Below, one piece after another: positions 49,368 through 59,547 of a stretch of 64,000 nucleotides of DNA. The stretch is from positions 3,410,001-3,474,000 of the forward strand of contig NZ_CP032624.1 in NCBI RefSeq assembly GCF_003627055.1, written 5' to 3'. The stretch's first letter is position 1, and each line of letters opens with the position of its first letter. Position numbers and translations under genes: made by a program. The notes below the pieces were generated by a model, which was given only the letters and a program-made list of their open reading frames with translations, was not told the DNA's origin and did not search any database. Source of the DNA: Gryllotalpicola protaetiae (GTDB lineage Bacteria > Actinomycetota > Actinomycetes > Actinomycetales > Microbacteriaceae).

Positions 49368-50870
49368 ATGACCGCAGCTGAGCTCATCATCGTTCCCGAG
49401 GTGGCCGTAGCCGACGCCGAGATCCTGGTGTTCGCCGCGACGGCCGACAAGCCCGCACCGACCGTCGTCGGCGCGGAACTCGCCCCAGAGCTGGTCAGGG
49501 CGGTCGCCGAGCAGCTTCCGTTGGTCGGCTTCGGCGGCGGTGCCGACGAGCTCGCGCGGCTCGCTGTCGACGGCCGTGCGATCGCCGTGATCGGTCTCGG
49601 GAAGAGCGTGACGGCGGACGGGGTGCGGGCGGCGGCCGGTTCGGCTGTGCGGCAGCTTGCCGGTGCGGCATCCGTCGCCCTCGCCCTGACCGCCGATGAC
49701 GAGCTGCTGCCTGCCGTGCTGGCCGGCGCCGCGCTCGGCTCCTACTCCTACGACGTGTATCGCACGGCGAGCAAGGCGGGCGCGAAGACGCCGGTCGCGC
49801 GCATCCAGGTGGTGAGCGGGGTGGCGGATGCCGCAGCCGCGCTCACCCGCGCCAGGGTCGACGCCGACGCGGTGGCGCTCGTCAAGGACCTCTTCAACCA
49901 GCCGCCCCTCGACCTGTACCCCGAAACCTTCGTGCACGCGGCCCGTGAAGCGGTGGGCCACCTGCCGGTCGCGGTGCAGGTGTGGGACGAGCAGGCGCTC
50001 GCGGACGAGGGCTTCGGCGGCATCCTGGGGGTCGGCCAGGGGTCGACGCGCGGGCCCCGCCTCGCCAAGCTGAGCTACTCCCCCGTCGGCGCGACCCAGC
50101 ACCTGGCGCTGGTCGGCAAGGGCATCACCTTCGACTCGGGCGGCCTGTCGCTCAAGCCGCCCACCGGCATGATCGGCATGAAGGGCGACATGACGGGTGC
50201 GGCGGTCGCGCTCGCCGCAGTGCGCGCGGTCGCCGAGCTCGAGCTGCCCGTGCGGGTCACCGCGTGGCTGTGTCTCGCAGAGAACATGCCCTCCGGCGCT
50301 GCCATTCGCCCGGGGGACGTGCTGCGCATCCGCGGCGGGAAGACCGTCGAGGTGCTGAACACCGACGCAGAGGGGCGGCTCGTCATGGCGGACGGGCTCG
50401 TCGCAGCCAGCGAGGAGCACCCTGACCAGCTCATCGACGTCGCGACACTGACCGGCGCCAAGGTGACGGCGCTCGGCGTGCGGTACTCCGCGGTCATGGG
50501 TGACGACGGCCTCGTCGACGAACTGCGCGCGGCTGCAGCCGACTCGGGCGAGCTGCTCTGGCCGATGCCGCTGCCGGACGAGCTGCGCGCGACCATCAAT
50601 TCGGGAATAGCGGACCTCGCGAACGCGAACCCCGGCGTCGCCGCAGGGGGGATGCTGCTGGCCGGCGTCTTCCTGCGCGAGTTCGTCGGCGCGCAGGCCG
50701 ACGGCGACGACGCGCCCCGGATTCCGTGGGCGCACCTCGACATCGCCGGCTCCGAGGAGAACAAGGGCGGCCCGTACGGCTTCACCGGCAAGGGCGGCAC
50801 GGGCGTCGCCGTGCGCCTGCTCGTGCGCCACGCTGAGCGGCTCGCCGCCGCGGCGAGCACGGTCGGCTAG
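49368..50870 (+). CDS. pepA: leucyl aminopeptidase (M17)
   Basis: This 500-aa cytosolic metalloaminopeptidase removes N-terminal residues from peptides. It has an N-terminal macro-like domain (about 1-165) and a C-terminal catalytic domain. The metal-binding motifs are GKGITFDSGGLSLKPP (Lys and Asp), the GMKGDMTGAA helix, and the family signature NTDAEGRLVMAD. It acts as a hexamer with two metals per subunit. It is followed 10 nt later by lpdA, and the pepA-sucB neighbourhood is conserved with M. tuberculosis (Rv2213-Rv2215). Confidence 0.96.
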   Translation: MTAAELIIVPEVAVADAEILVFAATADKPAPTVVGAELAPELVRAVAEQLPLVGFGGGADELARLAVDGRAIAVIGLGKSVTADGVRAAAGSAVRQLAGAASVALALTADDELLPAVLAGAALGSYSYDVYRTASKAGAKTPVARIQVVSGVADAAAALTRARVDADAVALVKDLFNQPPLDLYPETFVHAAREAVGHLPVAVQVWDEQALADEGFGGILGVGQGSTRGPRLAKLSYSPVGATQHLALVGKGITFDSGGLSLKPPTGMIGMKGDMTGAAVALAAVRAVAELELPVRVTAWLCLAENMPSGAAIRPGDVLRIRGGKTVEVLNTDAEGRLVMADGLVAASEEHPDQLIDVATLTGAKVTALGVRYSAVMGDDGLVDELRAAAADSGELLWPMPLPDELRATINSGIADLANANPGVAAGGMLLAGVFLREFVGAQADGDDAPRIPWAHLDIAGSEENKGGPYGFTGKGGTGVAVRLLVRHAERLAAAASTVG

Positions 50871-50880
50871 GGTCGCGAGC

Positions 50881-52263
50881 GTGGCAGACCACACCTTCGA
50901 TCTCGTCGTGCTCGGCGGCGGCAGCGGAGGCTACGCGGCAGCGCTGCGCGCAGCCGAGCTCGGCTCCCGGGTCGCGCTCATCGAGAAAGGCAAGGTCGGC
51001 GGCACCTGCCTTCACCGCGGCTGCATCCCGACGAAGGCGCTGCTGCACAGCGCCGAGATCGCCGACTCCGCGCGCGATGCGGAGAAGACCGGCGTGCTGG
51101 CGACCTTCGAGGGCATCGACCCCGAGAGGCTCGCCGCCTACCGCGACGGCGTCGTCGCCAGGAAGTACAAAGGACTGCAGGCGCTCATCCGCGCCCGCGG
51201 CATCACCGTCGTCGAAGGGTTCGGGCGCCTGGTCTCCGGCACGACGGTCGCTGTCGGCGACGACGTCTACGAGGGACGCAACGTCGTGCTCGCGACCGGC
51301 GCTTCCGCTCGGACGCTTCCCGGGCTCGAGATCGGCGGCCGCGTGATCACGAGCGACGAGGCGCTGCAGCTCGACCACGTACCGGCCTCGGTCGCGGTGC
51401 TCGGCGGCGGGGTGATCGGCGTCGAGTTCGCGAGCCTCTGGCGATCGCTCGGCGCGGAGGTCACCATCATCGAGGCGCTGCCGCATCTGCTCCCCCTCGA
51501 GGACGAGGCGATCAGCAAGGGCCTGGAGAGGGCCTTTCGCCGCAGGGAGATCGACTTCCGCCTCGGCGTGCCGTTCCGCGGCGCCGAGCAGACGGATGCC
51601 GGCGTGACCGTGGCTCTTGAGAACGGTGACACGATCGAGGTCGAGCTGCTTCTCGTCGCGGTCGGGCGCGCGCCGGTCACCGGCGGCCTCGGTCTCGAAG
51701 AGCTCGGCGTCGAACTCGAGCGCGGTTTCGTCGCGACCGACGAACGGCTGCAGACATCCGTGCCAGGCCTGTACGCCGTCGGCGACATCGTCGCCGGCCC
51801 CCAGCTCGCGCACCGCGGCTTCCAGCACGGCGTGTTCGTCGCGGAGGAGATCGCGGGGCTCGCCCCCGCCGTCATCGGCGACGCGCTCATCCCGAAGATC
51901 GCGTACTGCAGCCCAGAGGTCGCCTCCGTCGGACTGAGCGAAGCCGCCGCGGTCGAGCGCTACGGCGCCGACGCGGTGAACGCCGTCTCGTCGTACGAGT
52001 ACAGCCTTGCCGGCAACGCGCGCAGCGAGATCCTCGGCACGAACGGCGTCGTGAAGATCGTGCGTGTGGCTGGCGGCCCCGTCGTCGGCATCCATCTGCT
52101 CGGCGCACGAGTGGGCGAGCTCATCGGCGAGGCGCAGCTCGCCGTCGGGTGGGAGGCCCACCCGGAGGACGTCGCGCCGTTCGTCCACGCCCACCCGACG
52201 CAGAACGAAGCGCTGGGCGAGGCGTTCCTGAAGCTCGCAGGCAAGCCGCTGCACGCGCTGTGA
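50881..52263 (+). CDS. lpdA: dihydrolipoyl dehydrogenase (E3)
   Basis: This 460-aa FAD enzyme reoxidises dihydrolipoamide in 2-oxoacid dehydrogenase complexes. FAD binding is by VVLGGGSGGYAAAL near the N-terminus; the redox disulfide Cys43/Cys48 is in GGTCLHRGC; NAD binding is by VAVLGGGVIGVEFAS; the C-terminal His-Glu dyad is in HAHPTQNE. It starts with GTG 10 nt after pepA and precedes sucB by 55 nt, so it supplies the E3 for that complex. M. tuberculosis has lpd elsewhere, so its placement here is lineage-specific. Confidence 0.95.
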   Translation: MADHTFDLVVLGGGSGGYAAALRAAELGSRVALIEKGKVGGTCLHRGCIPTKALLHSAEIADSARDAEKTGVLATFEGIDPERLAAYRDGVVARKYKGLQALIRARGITVVEGFGRLVSGTTVAVGDDVYEGRNVVLATGASARTLPGLEIGGRVITSDEALQLDHVPASVAVLGGGVIGVEFASLWRSLGAEVTIIEALPHLLPLEDEAISKGLERAFRRREIDFRLGVPFRGAEQTDAGVTVALENGDTIEVELLLVAVGRAPVTGGLGLEELGVELERGFVATDERLQTSVPGLYAVGDIVAGPQLAHRGFQHGVFVAEEIAGLAPAVIGDALIPKIAYCSPEVASVGLSEAAAVERYGADAVNAVSSYEYSLAGNARSEILGTNGVVKIVRVAGGPVVGIHLLGARVGELIGEAQLAVGWEAHPEDVAPFVHAHPTQNEALGEAFLKLAGKPLHAL

Positions 52264-52318
52264 GCCGGCCACTTGGCAATAAGCTAGTTCCGAACTGAAG
52301 GTCTAAGGAGACAGTCAC

Positions 52319-53764
52319 ATGAGCGAATCCGTCAGCCTCCCGGCACTCGGCGAGAGTGTTACAGAAGGCACGGTTACCCGCTGGCTCAAGAACGTCGGCG
52401 ATCGTGTAGAGGTCGACGAGCCCCTGCTCGAGGTCTCGACCGACAAGGTCGACACCGAGATCCCCTCTCCGGTGGCAGGCGTCATCGAGGCGATCCTCGT
52501 GCAGGAGGACGAGACCGTCGAGGTCGGCACCGCGCTCGTGACCATCGGCGACGGCAGCGGCGCCGCCGCCCCGGCCGAGGCGGAGCCGGCCCCTGCTGCT
52601 GCGCCGGAGCCTGTCGCGCCCCCCGAGCCCGCACCGGCGCCCGAGCCCGTCGCGGCCCCCGCGCCTGAGCCTGTTCCCGCTCCCGAGCCTGTCCCGGCCC
52701 CCGCGGCCGCGCCCGCGGCTGTGGTCGCTCCGGAGCCCGTGGCGGCTCCCGCTGCTGCCGCGCCCGCTCCTCAGCCTGTTGCACCGGCTGCTCCTGCTGC
52801 CCCGGCTCCGGCCCCTGCAGCCGCGGCCCCTGCTGCGCCCGCCGCGGGCGGCGCCCACGCGGGCGGCGGCTACGTCACCCCGATCGTTCGCAAGATCGCG
52901 AGCGAGCAGGGCGTCGACCTCAACAGTGTGGCCGGCACCGGCGTCGGCGGTCGCATCCGCAAGGAGGACGTGCTCAACGCCGCCTCCGGTGCGAGCTCAG
53001 CGCCCGTCGCGGCTCCGGCTCCGGCTCCTGCTCCGCTCGAGGTCTCGCCGCTGCGCGGAAGCACCGTTGCGGCCACGCGCCTGACGAAGGTCATGTCGCA
53101 GCGCGCGGTCGAGTCGATGCAGCAGACGGCTCAGCTCACCACCGTCGTCAAGGTCGACGTCACCAAGGTCGCCGCGCTGCGAGACAGGGTGAAGGCCGAC
53201 TTCCAGGCCAAGACCGGAAACAAGCTGTCCTTCCTGCCGTTCTTCGCCAAGGCGGCGCTTGAGGCGCTGCAGGTCTACCCGATCATCAACTCGACGTTCG
53301 ACGGTGAGAACATCACCTACCCCGCCACCGAGAACCTCGCGATCGCCGTCGACACCGACCGCGGCCTGCTCACGCCGGTGATCAAGGACGCCAGCTCGCT
53401 TGACATCGCCGGCCTCGCCGCGCAGATCGCCGACCTCGCCGGCCGCACGCGCGACAACAAGCTGAAGCCCGACGAGCTCGCCGGCGGCACGTTCACGCTG
53501 ACCAACACCGGGTCGCGCGGCGCGCTGTTCGACACTCCGGTCGTGTTCCTGCCGCAGTCCGCGATCCTCGGCACGGGCATCGTCGTCAAGGAGCCGACCG
53601 TCATCAAGGCCGACGGCCAGGATGTCATCGCGATCCGCTCGATCGTCTATCTCGCCCTGTCGTACGACCACCGCACCATCGCGGGGGCAGACGCTGCGCG
53701 CTACCTGGGCGCTGTCAAGGCCCGTCTCGAGCAGGCGGCCTTCGAGGGCGACCTCGGCATCTAG
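52319..53764 (+). CDS. sucB: 2-oxoglutarate dehydrogenase E2 (dihydrolipoamide succinyltransferase)
   Basis: This 481-aa core subunit of an oxoacid dehydrogenase complex has one N-terminal lipoyl domain with Lys43 in [10 protein letters not shown] Pro/Ala-rich swinging linker of about 100 residues (80-180) follows, then a subunit-binding domain ([16 protein letters not shown]) and the catalytic domain with [17 protein letters not shown]. Many actinobacterial E2 proteins have two or three lipoyl domains; only one is seen here. AAGGAG precedes the ATG. It may serve more than one 2-oxoacid complex. The lipoate genes lipB-lipA follow two genes later. Confidence 0.93.
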   Translation: MSESVSLPALGESVTEGTVTRWLKNVGDRVEVDEPLLEVSTDKVDTEIPSPVAGVIEAILVQEDETVEVGTALVTIGDGSGAAAPAEAEPAPAAAPEPVAPPEPAPAPEPVAAPAPEPVPAPEPVPAPAAAPAAVVAPEPVAAPAAAAPAPQPVAPAAPAAPAPAPAAAAPAAPAAGGAHAGGGYVTPIVRKIASEQGVDLNSVAGTGVGGRIRKEDVLNAASGASSAPVAAPAPAPAPLEVSPLRGSTVAATRLTKVMSQRAVESMQQTAQLTTVVKVDVTKVAALRDRVKADFQAKTGNKLSFLPFFAKAALEALQVYPIINSTFDGENITYPATENLAIAVDTDRGLLTPVIKDASSLDIAGLAAQIADLAGRTRDNKLKPDELAGGTFTLTNTGSRGALFDTPVVFLPQSAILGTGIVVKEPTVIKADGQDVIAIRSIVYLALSYDHRTIAGADAARYLGAVKARLEQAAFEGDLGI

Positions 53765-53769
53765 GGACG

Positions 53770-55029
53770 TCAGTTCTCATACAGCTGTCTCAGCTTCCAC
53801 CCGGCCTCGGTCCTCATCAGCAGGGCCGAGGCCGGCGCCGTACCCGGGTCGTTCGGAGTCAGTGCGATGAGTGCTGAATCGCCGGTGCGTTCGAGCAGTG
53901 AGGGCGTAAGCCCGGCGAGCGGGCGCGCAGGCCGATCGAGGGCGGATGCCTGCCCGTCCGCGACGCGCGCCAAACAGACCGCCCGCCCGTCGCCCCTCAC
54001 GTCCAGGCATCCGTCGCGCTGTGCGAGCAGGACGGAGGCCGCGGCAACCGGATCAGCGCCGAACAGGGCGGCGTCGTGCGCGGCCGTCGGAGCGGTGCTC
54101 GGCGTCGTGCGCGCATCAGACCGCACCGCGGCGCCGCCGCCTGCGCGCGGTGGCGCCGCGGGCGCAGTGGCGTCGCCGGGCAGAAGCGCGACAGCGACGA
54201 ACGTCAGCGCCGCGGCAGCAGCGCCGGCGATGAGCAGAAGTCGACCGCGGCCGTGAATGCGGCCGAGGACCTCTGCGGTGCGTGCGCGCAGCCGCGCCAG
54301 CGGTCCGGCGAGCAGGGCGGCCGGCCCGGCGTCGAACGCTTCGATCAGAATCGAGCCGCTCGGGCGGCGGTGCGCCGCGCTCACCCGTCGCTCGCCGAGC
54401 GGTGACTGCGCTGTCTCGTGGTGGGCGGCGGGTGCGCCGGAGAGCTGCACGGGTTCGGGCTCGGCGAGCTCGAACAGCGCCGCTTCGAGCCGGTCGACGG
54501 TCTGCTCGTTCTCGCCTGCGGTGAGGGTGGCCAGCGCGAGGCCCAGACCGACCTGGGCGGGCCCGAGTGCGCCGCCTGCTCGTCCGTGCGCGATGAGCCC
54601 GAGCCGGTCAGCCAGGTCTGCGACCGCGCGCCAGTCGTCAGCCGTTCCCTGCGCGCCGGCGAGGACGATCTCGCGCACATCGTCGAGCCCGAGAATCAGG
54701 GGCGTGCCGGCGTGGTCGAAGCGCACGAGCCCCGCGTCGAGCGCGACGCAGCAGAACCCTGCGGAGTGCAGGGCGGCGACGGCGCGCGCGGCGCTGATCA
54801 CGATCGTGACCGCCTCGCCGGCCGGCAGCCGGCGGCGCCGCGCGAGCACGTCGGCGAGCGCCGGCCCGGCGACTTCGTGCAGCTGCAACTCGCGCCGCTC
54901 CCCCAGCACCGTCACATCGAGCACCCGGGGAAGATGCGCGGACTCGCTCGCGATCAGCGCGGCGGCCCGTCGGCCGAACGCGACTGCGTCAGAGGCGACC
55001 GCGGCCGAAGCATCCGTCATGCCGCTCAT
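53770..55029 (-). CDS. membrane pseudokinase-like protein
   Basis: This 419-aa protein has a degenerate Ser/Thr kinase domain (about 35-190), one transmembrane helix (about 262-284) and an extracellular C-terminus with a Cys pair. The segment LHSAGFCCVALDAGLVRF aligns with the kinase catalytic loop (LHxxGIVHxDLKPxN), but the HRD Asp, the Lys and the Asn are all changed. The DFG motif reads LDD. It should therefore not phosphorylate. A PASTA domain is not visible. The start is uncertain between ATGs at 55029 and 55020. It is convergent with sucB, 6 nt apart, in the position of Rv2216 relative to lipB. Confidence 0.65.
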   Translation of the reverse strand: MSGMTDASAAVASDAVAFGRRAAALIASESAHLPRVLDVTVLGERRELQLHEVAGPALADVLARRRRLPAGEAVTIVISAARAVAALHSAGFCCVALDAGLVRFDHAGTPLILGLDDVREIVLAGAQGTADDWRAVADLADRLGLIAHGRAGGALGPAQVGLGLALATLTAGENEQTVDRLEAALFELAEPEPVQLSGAPAAHHETAQSPLGERRVSAAHRRPSGSILIEAFDAGPAALLAGPLARLRARTAEVLGRIHGRGRLLLIAGAAAAALTFVAVALLPGDATAPAAPPRAGGGAAVRSDARTTPSTAPTAAHDAALFGADPVAAASVLLAQRDGCLDVRGDGRAVCLARVADGQASALDRPARPLAGLTPSLLERTGDSALIALTPNDPGTAPASALLMRTEAGWKLRQLYEN

Positions 55030-55177
55030 CCTGCTGGCCCGCGGCTGACCCGGAACCGCCAGAGCCCGGCAGAAGTGGACAACCCCCGGTACAACGGCCC
55101 TGTGCTGTGCGAGTGCACCCCCTTGGCATAGGCTGGCGGGACAACTTCAGACCACCGACGTAGGGAAATCCTCCGAC

Positions 55178-55855
55178 ATGATCGAGTACCGCGTCACGGG
55201 ACTAAGCGCCAATTCCGTGCCGTATCTCGAAGCCCTCGAACTCCAGCGTGAGACCCACGCTGCCGTGGTTCGCGGGGCGGCGCCCGACACCGTTCTGCTG
55301 CTTGAGCACCCGTCCGTGTTCACGGCCGGCAAGCGCACAGAGGCCTCTGAGCGGCCGACAGACGGCACGCCCGTGATCGACGTCGATCGCGGCGGCAAGA
55401 TCACCTGGCACGGCCCGGGGCAACTGGTCGGCTACCCGATCATGCGTCTCAAGGAGCCCGTCGACGTGGTCGCGTTCGTCCGCCGCCTCGAGCAGCTGAT
55501 GATCGACGTCATCGCCGAGTTCGGCGTGGACGGGCATCGCGTCGAAGGTCGCAGCGGCGTGTGGGTGAGCCAGACGACGGATGCCGGCGAGCAGGCCCCC
55601 GATGCCAAGATCGGTGCGATCGGCCTGCGCGTCGCCGAGGGCGTCACCATGCATGGCTTCGCGCTGAACTGCTCGAACAGCCTCGACGCCTACGAGCAGA
55701 TCGTCGCATGCGGCATCCGCGACGCCGGCGTCACCACGATCACGCGCGAGCTCGCGCGTCGCGGCGACGCGACGGTGGTCGACCCCACCGCCGTCGTGCC
55801 CGTGCTGACGCGCGTCTTCGACCGGGTGCTCGGCGAGCAGGCGGTGCTCGCATGA
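55178..55855 (+). CDS. lipB: octanoyltransferase
   Basis: This 225-aa enzyme moves octanoyl from acyl carrier protein to lipoyl domains, the first step of lipoate synthesis. The signatures are [18 protein letters not shown], the Lys of DAKIGAIG, and the Cys nucleophile in [12 protein letters not shown]. It acts with the LipA encoded next (4-nt ATGA overlap) to lipoylate SucB upstream. TAGGCT near 55128 is a possible -10, with the start codon preceded by GGAAATCCTCCG. Confidence 0.96.
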   Translation: MIEYRVTGLSANSVPYLEALELQRETHAAVVRGAAPDTVLLLEHPSVFTAGKRTEASERPTDGTPVIDVDRGGKITWHGPGQLVGYPIMRLKEPVDVVAFVRRLEQLMIDVIAEFGVDGHRVEGRSGVWVSQTTDAGEQAPDAKIGAIGLRVAEGVTMHGFALNCSNSLDAYEQIVACGIRDAGVTTITRELARRGDATVVDPTAVVPVLTRVFDRVLGEQAVLA

Positions 55856-56820
55856 CCGCCGTCAACATCTCGAACGGCGCCGGCCCCGCGCACGACACGA
55901 GCGGGCGCAAGCTGCTGCGCCTCGAGGCGCGCAACGCGCAGACCCCGATCGAGAAGAAGCCCGACTGGATCAAGACGCGGGCGAAGATGGGCCCCGAATA
56001 CCGCCAGCTGCAGAACCTCGTGAAGAGCGAGCAGCTGCACACGGTGTGCCAGGAAGCCGGCTGCCCGAACATCTTCGAGTGCTGGGAGGACCGGGAGGCG
56101 ACCTTCCTCATCGGCGGCTCCGCCTGCACCCGTCGCTGCGACTTCTGCCAGATCGACACCGGCAAGCCGGCGGACTACGACCGCGACGAGCCGCGACGGG
56201 TCGCGGAGTCCGTCGCCCAGATGGAGCTGCGCTACGCGACCGTCACGGGCGTCGCGCGCGACGATCTCGACGACGAGGGCTCCTGGCTCTACGCCGAGAC
56301 GATCCGCGAGATCCACCGCCAGGCGCCCGGCGTCGGCGTCGAGATCCTCGTCCCCGACTTCTCGGGCAACCCGCGACACCTCGGCGAGGTATTCGGCGCG
56401 CAGCCCGAGGTGTTCGCGCACAACGTCGAGACGGTGCCGCGCATCTTCAAGCGCATCCGCCCCGCGTTCCGCTACGAGCGCTCGCTCGACGTGCTGACGC
56501 AGGCCAAGACCGCAGGCATGATCACGAAGTCGAACCTCATCCTCGGCATGGGCGAGGAGCCCGACGAGGTGCTGCATGCCCTCGAGGACCTGCACAACGC
56601 GGGTACCGATCTGATCACGATCACGCAGTACCTGCGCCCCTCCCCACGTCATCTTCCGGTGGCGCGCTGGGTCAAGCCGGAGGAGTTCGTCGACTTCGAG
56701 CAGGCCGCACGCGAGATCGGATTCCTGGGGGTCATGTCGGGCCCTCTCGTGCGCTCTTCGTACCGCGCAGGACGCCTCTGGGCGCAGGCCCGCGAGGCGC
56801 TCTCACAGCGTGTTGCCTGA
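55852..56820 (+). CDS. lipA: lipoyl synthase
   Basis: This 322-aa radical SAM enzyme inserts two sulfur atoms into octanoyl groups. It has two [4Fe-4S] clusters: the auxiliary one held by [12 protein letters not shown] with the Ser of LVRSSYRA, and the radical-SAM one by CTRRCDFC. The ATG is in a 4-nt overlap with lipB. Lipoate made here is used by the single lipoyl domain of SucB. The DUF4191 gene follows 23 nt later from its own leaderless promoter. Confidence 0.97.
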   Translation: MTAVNISNGAGPAHDTSGRKLLRLEARNAQTPIEKKPDWIKTRAKMGPEYRQLQNLVKSEQLHTVCQEAGCPNIFECWEDREATFLIGGSACTRRCDFCQIDTGKPADYDRDEPRRVAESVAQMELRYATVTGVARDDLDDEGSWLYAETIREIHRQAPGVGVEILVPDFSGNPRHLGEVFGAQPEVFAHNVETVPRIFKRIRPAFRYERSLDVLTQAKTAGMITKSNLILGMGEEPDEVLHALEDLHNAGTDLITITQYLRPSPRHLPVARWVKPEEFVDFEQAAREIGFLGVMSGPLVRSSYRAGRLWAQAREALSQRVA

Positions 56821-56831
56821 ACGGGTTCAGG

Positions 56832-56837
56832 TAATCT
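56832..56837 (+). promoter_or_regulatory. -10 box of leaderless DUF4191 gene
   Basis: TAATCT is followed by CTAGAC and the ATG at 56844, a 6-nt spacing that implies transcription starting at the start codon. Confidence 0.45.
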
Positions 56838-56843
56838 CTAGAC

Positions 56844-57554
56844 ATGGCACGAACCAGCTCCTCCGCCGCGACGCCGGCCGCAGAACCCGGCCGCATCCGG
56901 CAGATGTGGGACGTCTTCCAGATGACCCGCAAGTACGACAAGCAGGCGCTTCCGCTGATGATCGGCGGATTCCTGCTTCCGGTCGTCATCGGCGTGGTGC
57001 TCGCGCTCCTGCTGTCGCCCGGCGTCCTTTCGAGGATCCTCTGGATCGTCGCGGGCGTGCTCGGCGGCGTGCTGCTCGCCACGGTCATCCTCGGCCGCCG
57101 CGCTGAGGGCGCTGCGTACTCGCAGATCAACGGCCAGCCGGGCGCCGTGGGCGCCGTGCTGCGCTCGTCGCTCAAGCGCGGCTGGCGCGGCAGCGAGATG
57201 CCTGTCGCGGTCAACAGCAAGACGCGCGACGCCATCTATCGCGCCGTCGGCCGCGGGGGCGTGGTGCTGATCAGCGAGGGCCCCAAGTCGCGGACCGGGC
57301 GGATGCTTGACGAAGAGCGTCGCAAGATCGCCCGTACCGTGCCGAACGTCGCGGTGACGACGCTCAGCGTGGGCCCCGACGTCGACTCGGTGCCGCTGCG
57401 CAAGGTCGCTTCTGCGCTCGCGAAGATCAAGCCGTCGCTGACCAAGTCCGAAGTGCAGGCGGTCGACAACCGCCTCTCGTCGCTGCAGGCGCCGATGCCG
57501 ATCCCGAAGGGCGTTGACCCGAACCGCGTTCGCGCCCCGCGTCAGCCCCGTTAG
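56844..57554 (+). CDS. DUF4191 family membrane protein
   Basis: This 236-aa protein has a short N-terminal tail, two transmembrane helices (about 38-56 and 62-82) and a soluble C-terminal region with GRGGVVLISEGPKSR, close to nucleotide-like binding loops but unassigned. It is a conserved actinobacterial family located after lipA (Rv2219). The stop overlaps the convergent RDD gene by 4 nt (TTAG). Its function is unknown. Confidence 0.9.
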   Translation: MARTSSSAATPAAEPGRIRQMWDVFQMTRKYDKQALPLMIGGFLLPVVIGVVLALLLSPGVLSRILWIVAGVLGGVLLATVILGRRAEGAAYSQINGQPGAVGAVLRSSLKRGWRGSEMPVAVNSKTRDAIYRAVGRGGVVLISEGPKSRTGRMLDEERRKIARTVPNVAVTTLSVGPDVDSVPLRKVASALAKIKPSLTKSEVQAVDNRLSSLQAPMPIPKGVDPNRVRAPRQPR

Positions 57555-57964
57555 GAGCGCACCAGCACGGTTCCCGCGATCTTGTCGTGGAAGCCGCGGT
57601 GGTCGGAGTCCCAGACCAGCGCAGGGAAGACGATCATGAGCAGCACGCTGCGCACGATCGGGCGCCAGAAGGCGGGCTGCGAGCCGGGCAGCGCCGAGAG
57701 CCGCAAGCCCGCGATGCGATGGCCGATCGAGCCGCCCAGAGCCCAGATCGAGACGATCTGCAGCACGGCGAAGATGGGGTAGACCGTCCAGCCGCCGTAG
57801 TGGCGCGTGATCAGCCACGAGATGACGGACGCGATCGCCCAGTCGATGCAGAGCCCGATGATGCGCCGACCGAGGCGCCCGACCGAGCCCATCCCGTCCT
57901 CAGGGAGCCCCAGTCTTTCGCCAGGAAAGTTGCTCGGTGCAGCATCCGCAGTTCTCGAACTCAC
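57551..57964 (-). CDS. RDD family membrane protein
   Basis: This 137-aa protein has an RDD domain with three hydrophobic segments and the typical start GRRIIGLCIDWAIAS and middle IGHRIAGLRLS. Members are small membrane proteins of uncertain function; some are linked to stress tolerance. It matches Rv2219A in the same position before glnA. The GTG start lies 6 nt after TAGGAT (57971-57976, minus strand), so it is leaderless. The glnA GlnR box lies on its upstream side. Confidence 0.9.
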   Translation of the reverse strand: MSSRTADAAPSNFPGERLGLPEDGMGSVGRLGRRIIGLCIDWAIASVISWLITRHYGGWTVYPIFAVLQIVSIWALGGSIGHRIAGLRLSALPGSQPAFWRPIVRSVLLMIVFPALVWDSDHRGFHDKIAGTVLVRS

Positions 57965-57970
57965 GCGTCA

Positions 57971-57976
57971 ATCCTA
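57971..57976 (-). promoter_or_regulatory. -10 box of leaderless RDD gene
   Basis: On the minus strand TAGGAT is followed by TGACGC and the GTG at 57964. It lies 27 nt from the GlnR box of glnA, so GlnR could affect both genes. Confidence 0.4.
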
Positions 57977-58002
57977 GGAACTCGGGCCTGATAGCCTGCC
58001 AC

Positions 58003-58040
58003 GTAACAGGCCGGAAACATTTGCGTCACTGCAGAGAAAC
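58003..58040 (+). promoter_or_regulatory. complete four-half-site GlnR box before glnA
   Basis: GTAAC-N6-GAAAC-N6-GTCAC-N6-GAAAC in exact 11-bp phase: every half-site matches the published gTnAC/GaAAC consensus of actinobacterial GlnR. It lies 65-102 nt before the glnA start, where GlnR activates glnA in Streptomyces and mycobacteria. The GlnR gene itself is not in the window. Confidence 0.85.
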
Positions 58041-58104
58041 CGCCTGGCCATACCCTGCAAGCAGGTCGCGCTCGCGCCCTTCCCGTCAGCCTTTTGGAGC
58101 CTGA

Positions 58105-59529
58105 ATGTTCAAGGATTCATCCGAGGTGCTGAAGTTCATCAAGGACGAAGACGTCAAGTTCCTTGATATCCGCTTCACCGACCTCCCCGGTGTGCAGCAG
58201 CACTTCAACATCCCCGCATCGACCGTCGACGAGGAGTTCTTCACCGTCGGCCAGCTGTTCGATGGCTCGTCGATTCGTGGGTTCGCGAACATCCACGAGT
58301 CCGACATGCAGCTGATCCCCGACGTGACCACGGCGTACGTCGACCAGTTCCGTGCGGAGAAGACGCTGATCATGGTCTTCGACATCTACAACCCGCGCAA
58401 CGGGGAGATCTACTCGAAGGACCCGCGTCAGGTCGCGAAGAAGGCGGAGAAGTACCTCGCGTCGACGGGTATCGCGGACACGGCATTCTTCGCCCCCGAG
58501 GCGGAGTTCTACATCTTCGACGATGTCCGCTACGAGGTGAAGCAGAACGGCGCGTTCTTCCACGTCGACTCCGAGGAGGGCGCCTGGAACTCGGGCCGTG
58601 TCGAAGAGGGCGGGAACCTCGGCAACAAGACCCCGTACAAGGGCGGCTACTTCCCCGTCTCCCCCGTGGACAAGCAGGCCGACCTGCGCGATGACATCTC
58701 GCTGAAGCTGATCGAGGCGGGCCTCATCCTCGAACGCGCCCACCACGAGGTCGGCACCGGCGGCCAGGCGGAGATCAACTACCGCTTCGACACCATGGTG
58801 CACGCCGCCGATGACATCCTGAAGTTCAAGTACATCGTGAAGAACACGGCCGAGTTGTGGGGCAAGACCGCCACGTTCATGCCCAAGCCCCTCTTCGGCG
58901 ACAACGGCTCGGGCATGCACACGCACCAGTCGCTGTGGAACGGCGGCACGCCGCTGTTCTACGACGAGGCCGGCTACGGTGGCCTGTCCGACATTGCCCG
59001 CTGGTACATCGGCGGCCTGCTCGCGCACGCCCCGGCGCTGCTGGCGTTCACGAACCCGACGGTGAACTCGTACCACCGCCTGGTGCCGGGCTTCGAGGCT
59101 CCCGTCAACCTGGTCTACTCGGCGGGCAACCGCTCGGCGGCGATCCGCATCCCGATCACGGGTACGAACCCGAAGGCCAAGCGCATCGAGTTCCGTGCGC
59201 CGGATGCGTCGGGCAACCCGTATCTTGCGTTCGCGGCGCAGCTGATGGCGGGCCTGGACGGAATCCAGAACCGCATCGAGCCGCACGAGCCGGTCGACAA
59301 GGACCTGTACGAACTCCCCCCGGAGGAGGCGAAGCTGATTCCGCAGGTTCCCGGCTCGCTGGAGGCCGTGCTGGACGCGCTCGAGGCTGACCACGAGTTC
59401 CTCACCAAGGGTGGCGTGTTCACCGAGGAGCTCATCGAGACCTGGATCGAGTACAAGCGCGAGAAGGAGCTCAAGCCCCTCGCCCAGCGCCCCCACCCCT
59501 TCGAGTTCGAGCTGTACTACGGCGTCTGA
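58105..59529 (+). CDS. glnA: type I glutamine synthetase
   Basis: This 474-aa dodecameric enzyme makes glutamine from glutamate, ammonia and ATP. Typical segments are [31 protein letters not shown], the ATP-site segment around [20 protein letters not shown], and NRSAAIRIP. The adenylylation Tyr lies near residue 402 in DLYELPPEE, so activity is regulated by GlnE, encoded at the end of this window. Transcription is probably driven by the GlnR box 65 nt upstream. A perfect terminator hairpin follows. Order lipA-DUF4191-RDD-glnA matches M. tuberculosis. Confidence 0.98.
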   Translation: MFKDSSEVLKFIKDEDVKFLDIRFTDLPGVQQHFNIPASTVDEEFFTVGQLFDGSSIRGFANIHESDMQLIPDVTTAYVDQFRAEKTLIMVFDIYNPRNGEIYSKDPRQVAKKAEKYLASTGIADTAFFAPEAEFYIFDDVRYEVKQNGAFFHVDSEEGAWNSGRVEEGGNLGNKTPYKGGYFPVSPVDKQADLRDDISLKLIEAGLILERAHHEVGTGGQAEINYRFDTMVHAADDILKFKYIVKNTAELWGKTATFMPKPLFGDNGSGMHTHQSLWNGGTPLFYDEAGYGGLSDIARWYIGGLLAHAPALLAFTNPTVNSYHRLVPGFEAPVNLVYSAGNRSAAIRIPITGTNPKAKRIEFRAPDASGNPYLAFAAQLMAGLDGIQNRIEPHEPVDKDLYELPPEEAKLIPQVPGSLEAVLDALEADHEFLTKGGVFTEELIETWIEYKREKELKPLAQRPHPFEFELYYGV

Positions 59530-59547
59530 TCTGCTGACAGAGTCTAC

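Noticed and set aside
53770-55029. Active Ser/Thr protein kinase with a membrane helix
   Set aside because: The catalytic-loop Asp, Lys and Asn and the DFG motif are absent.
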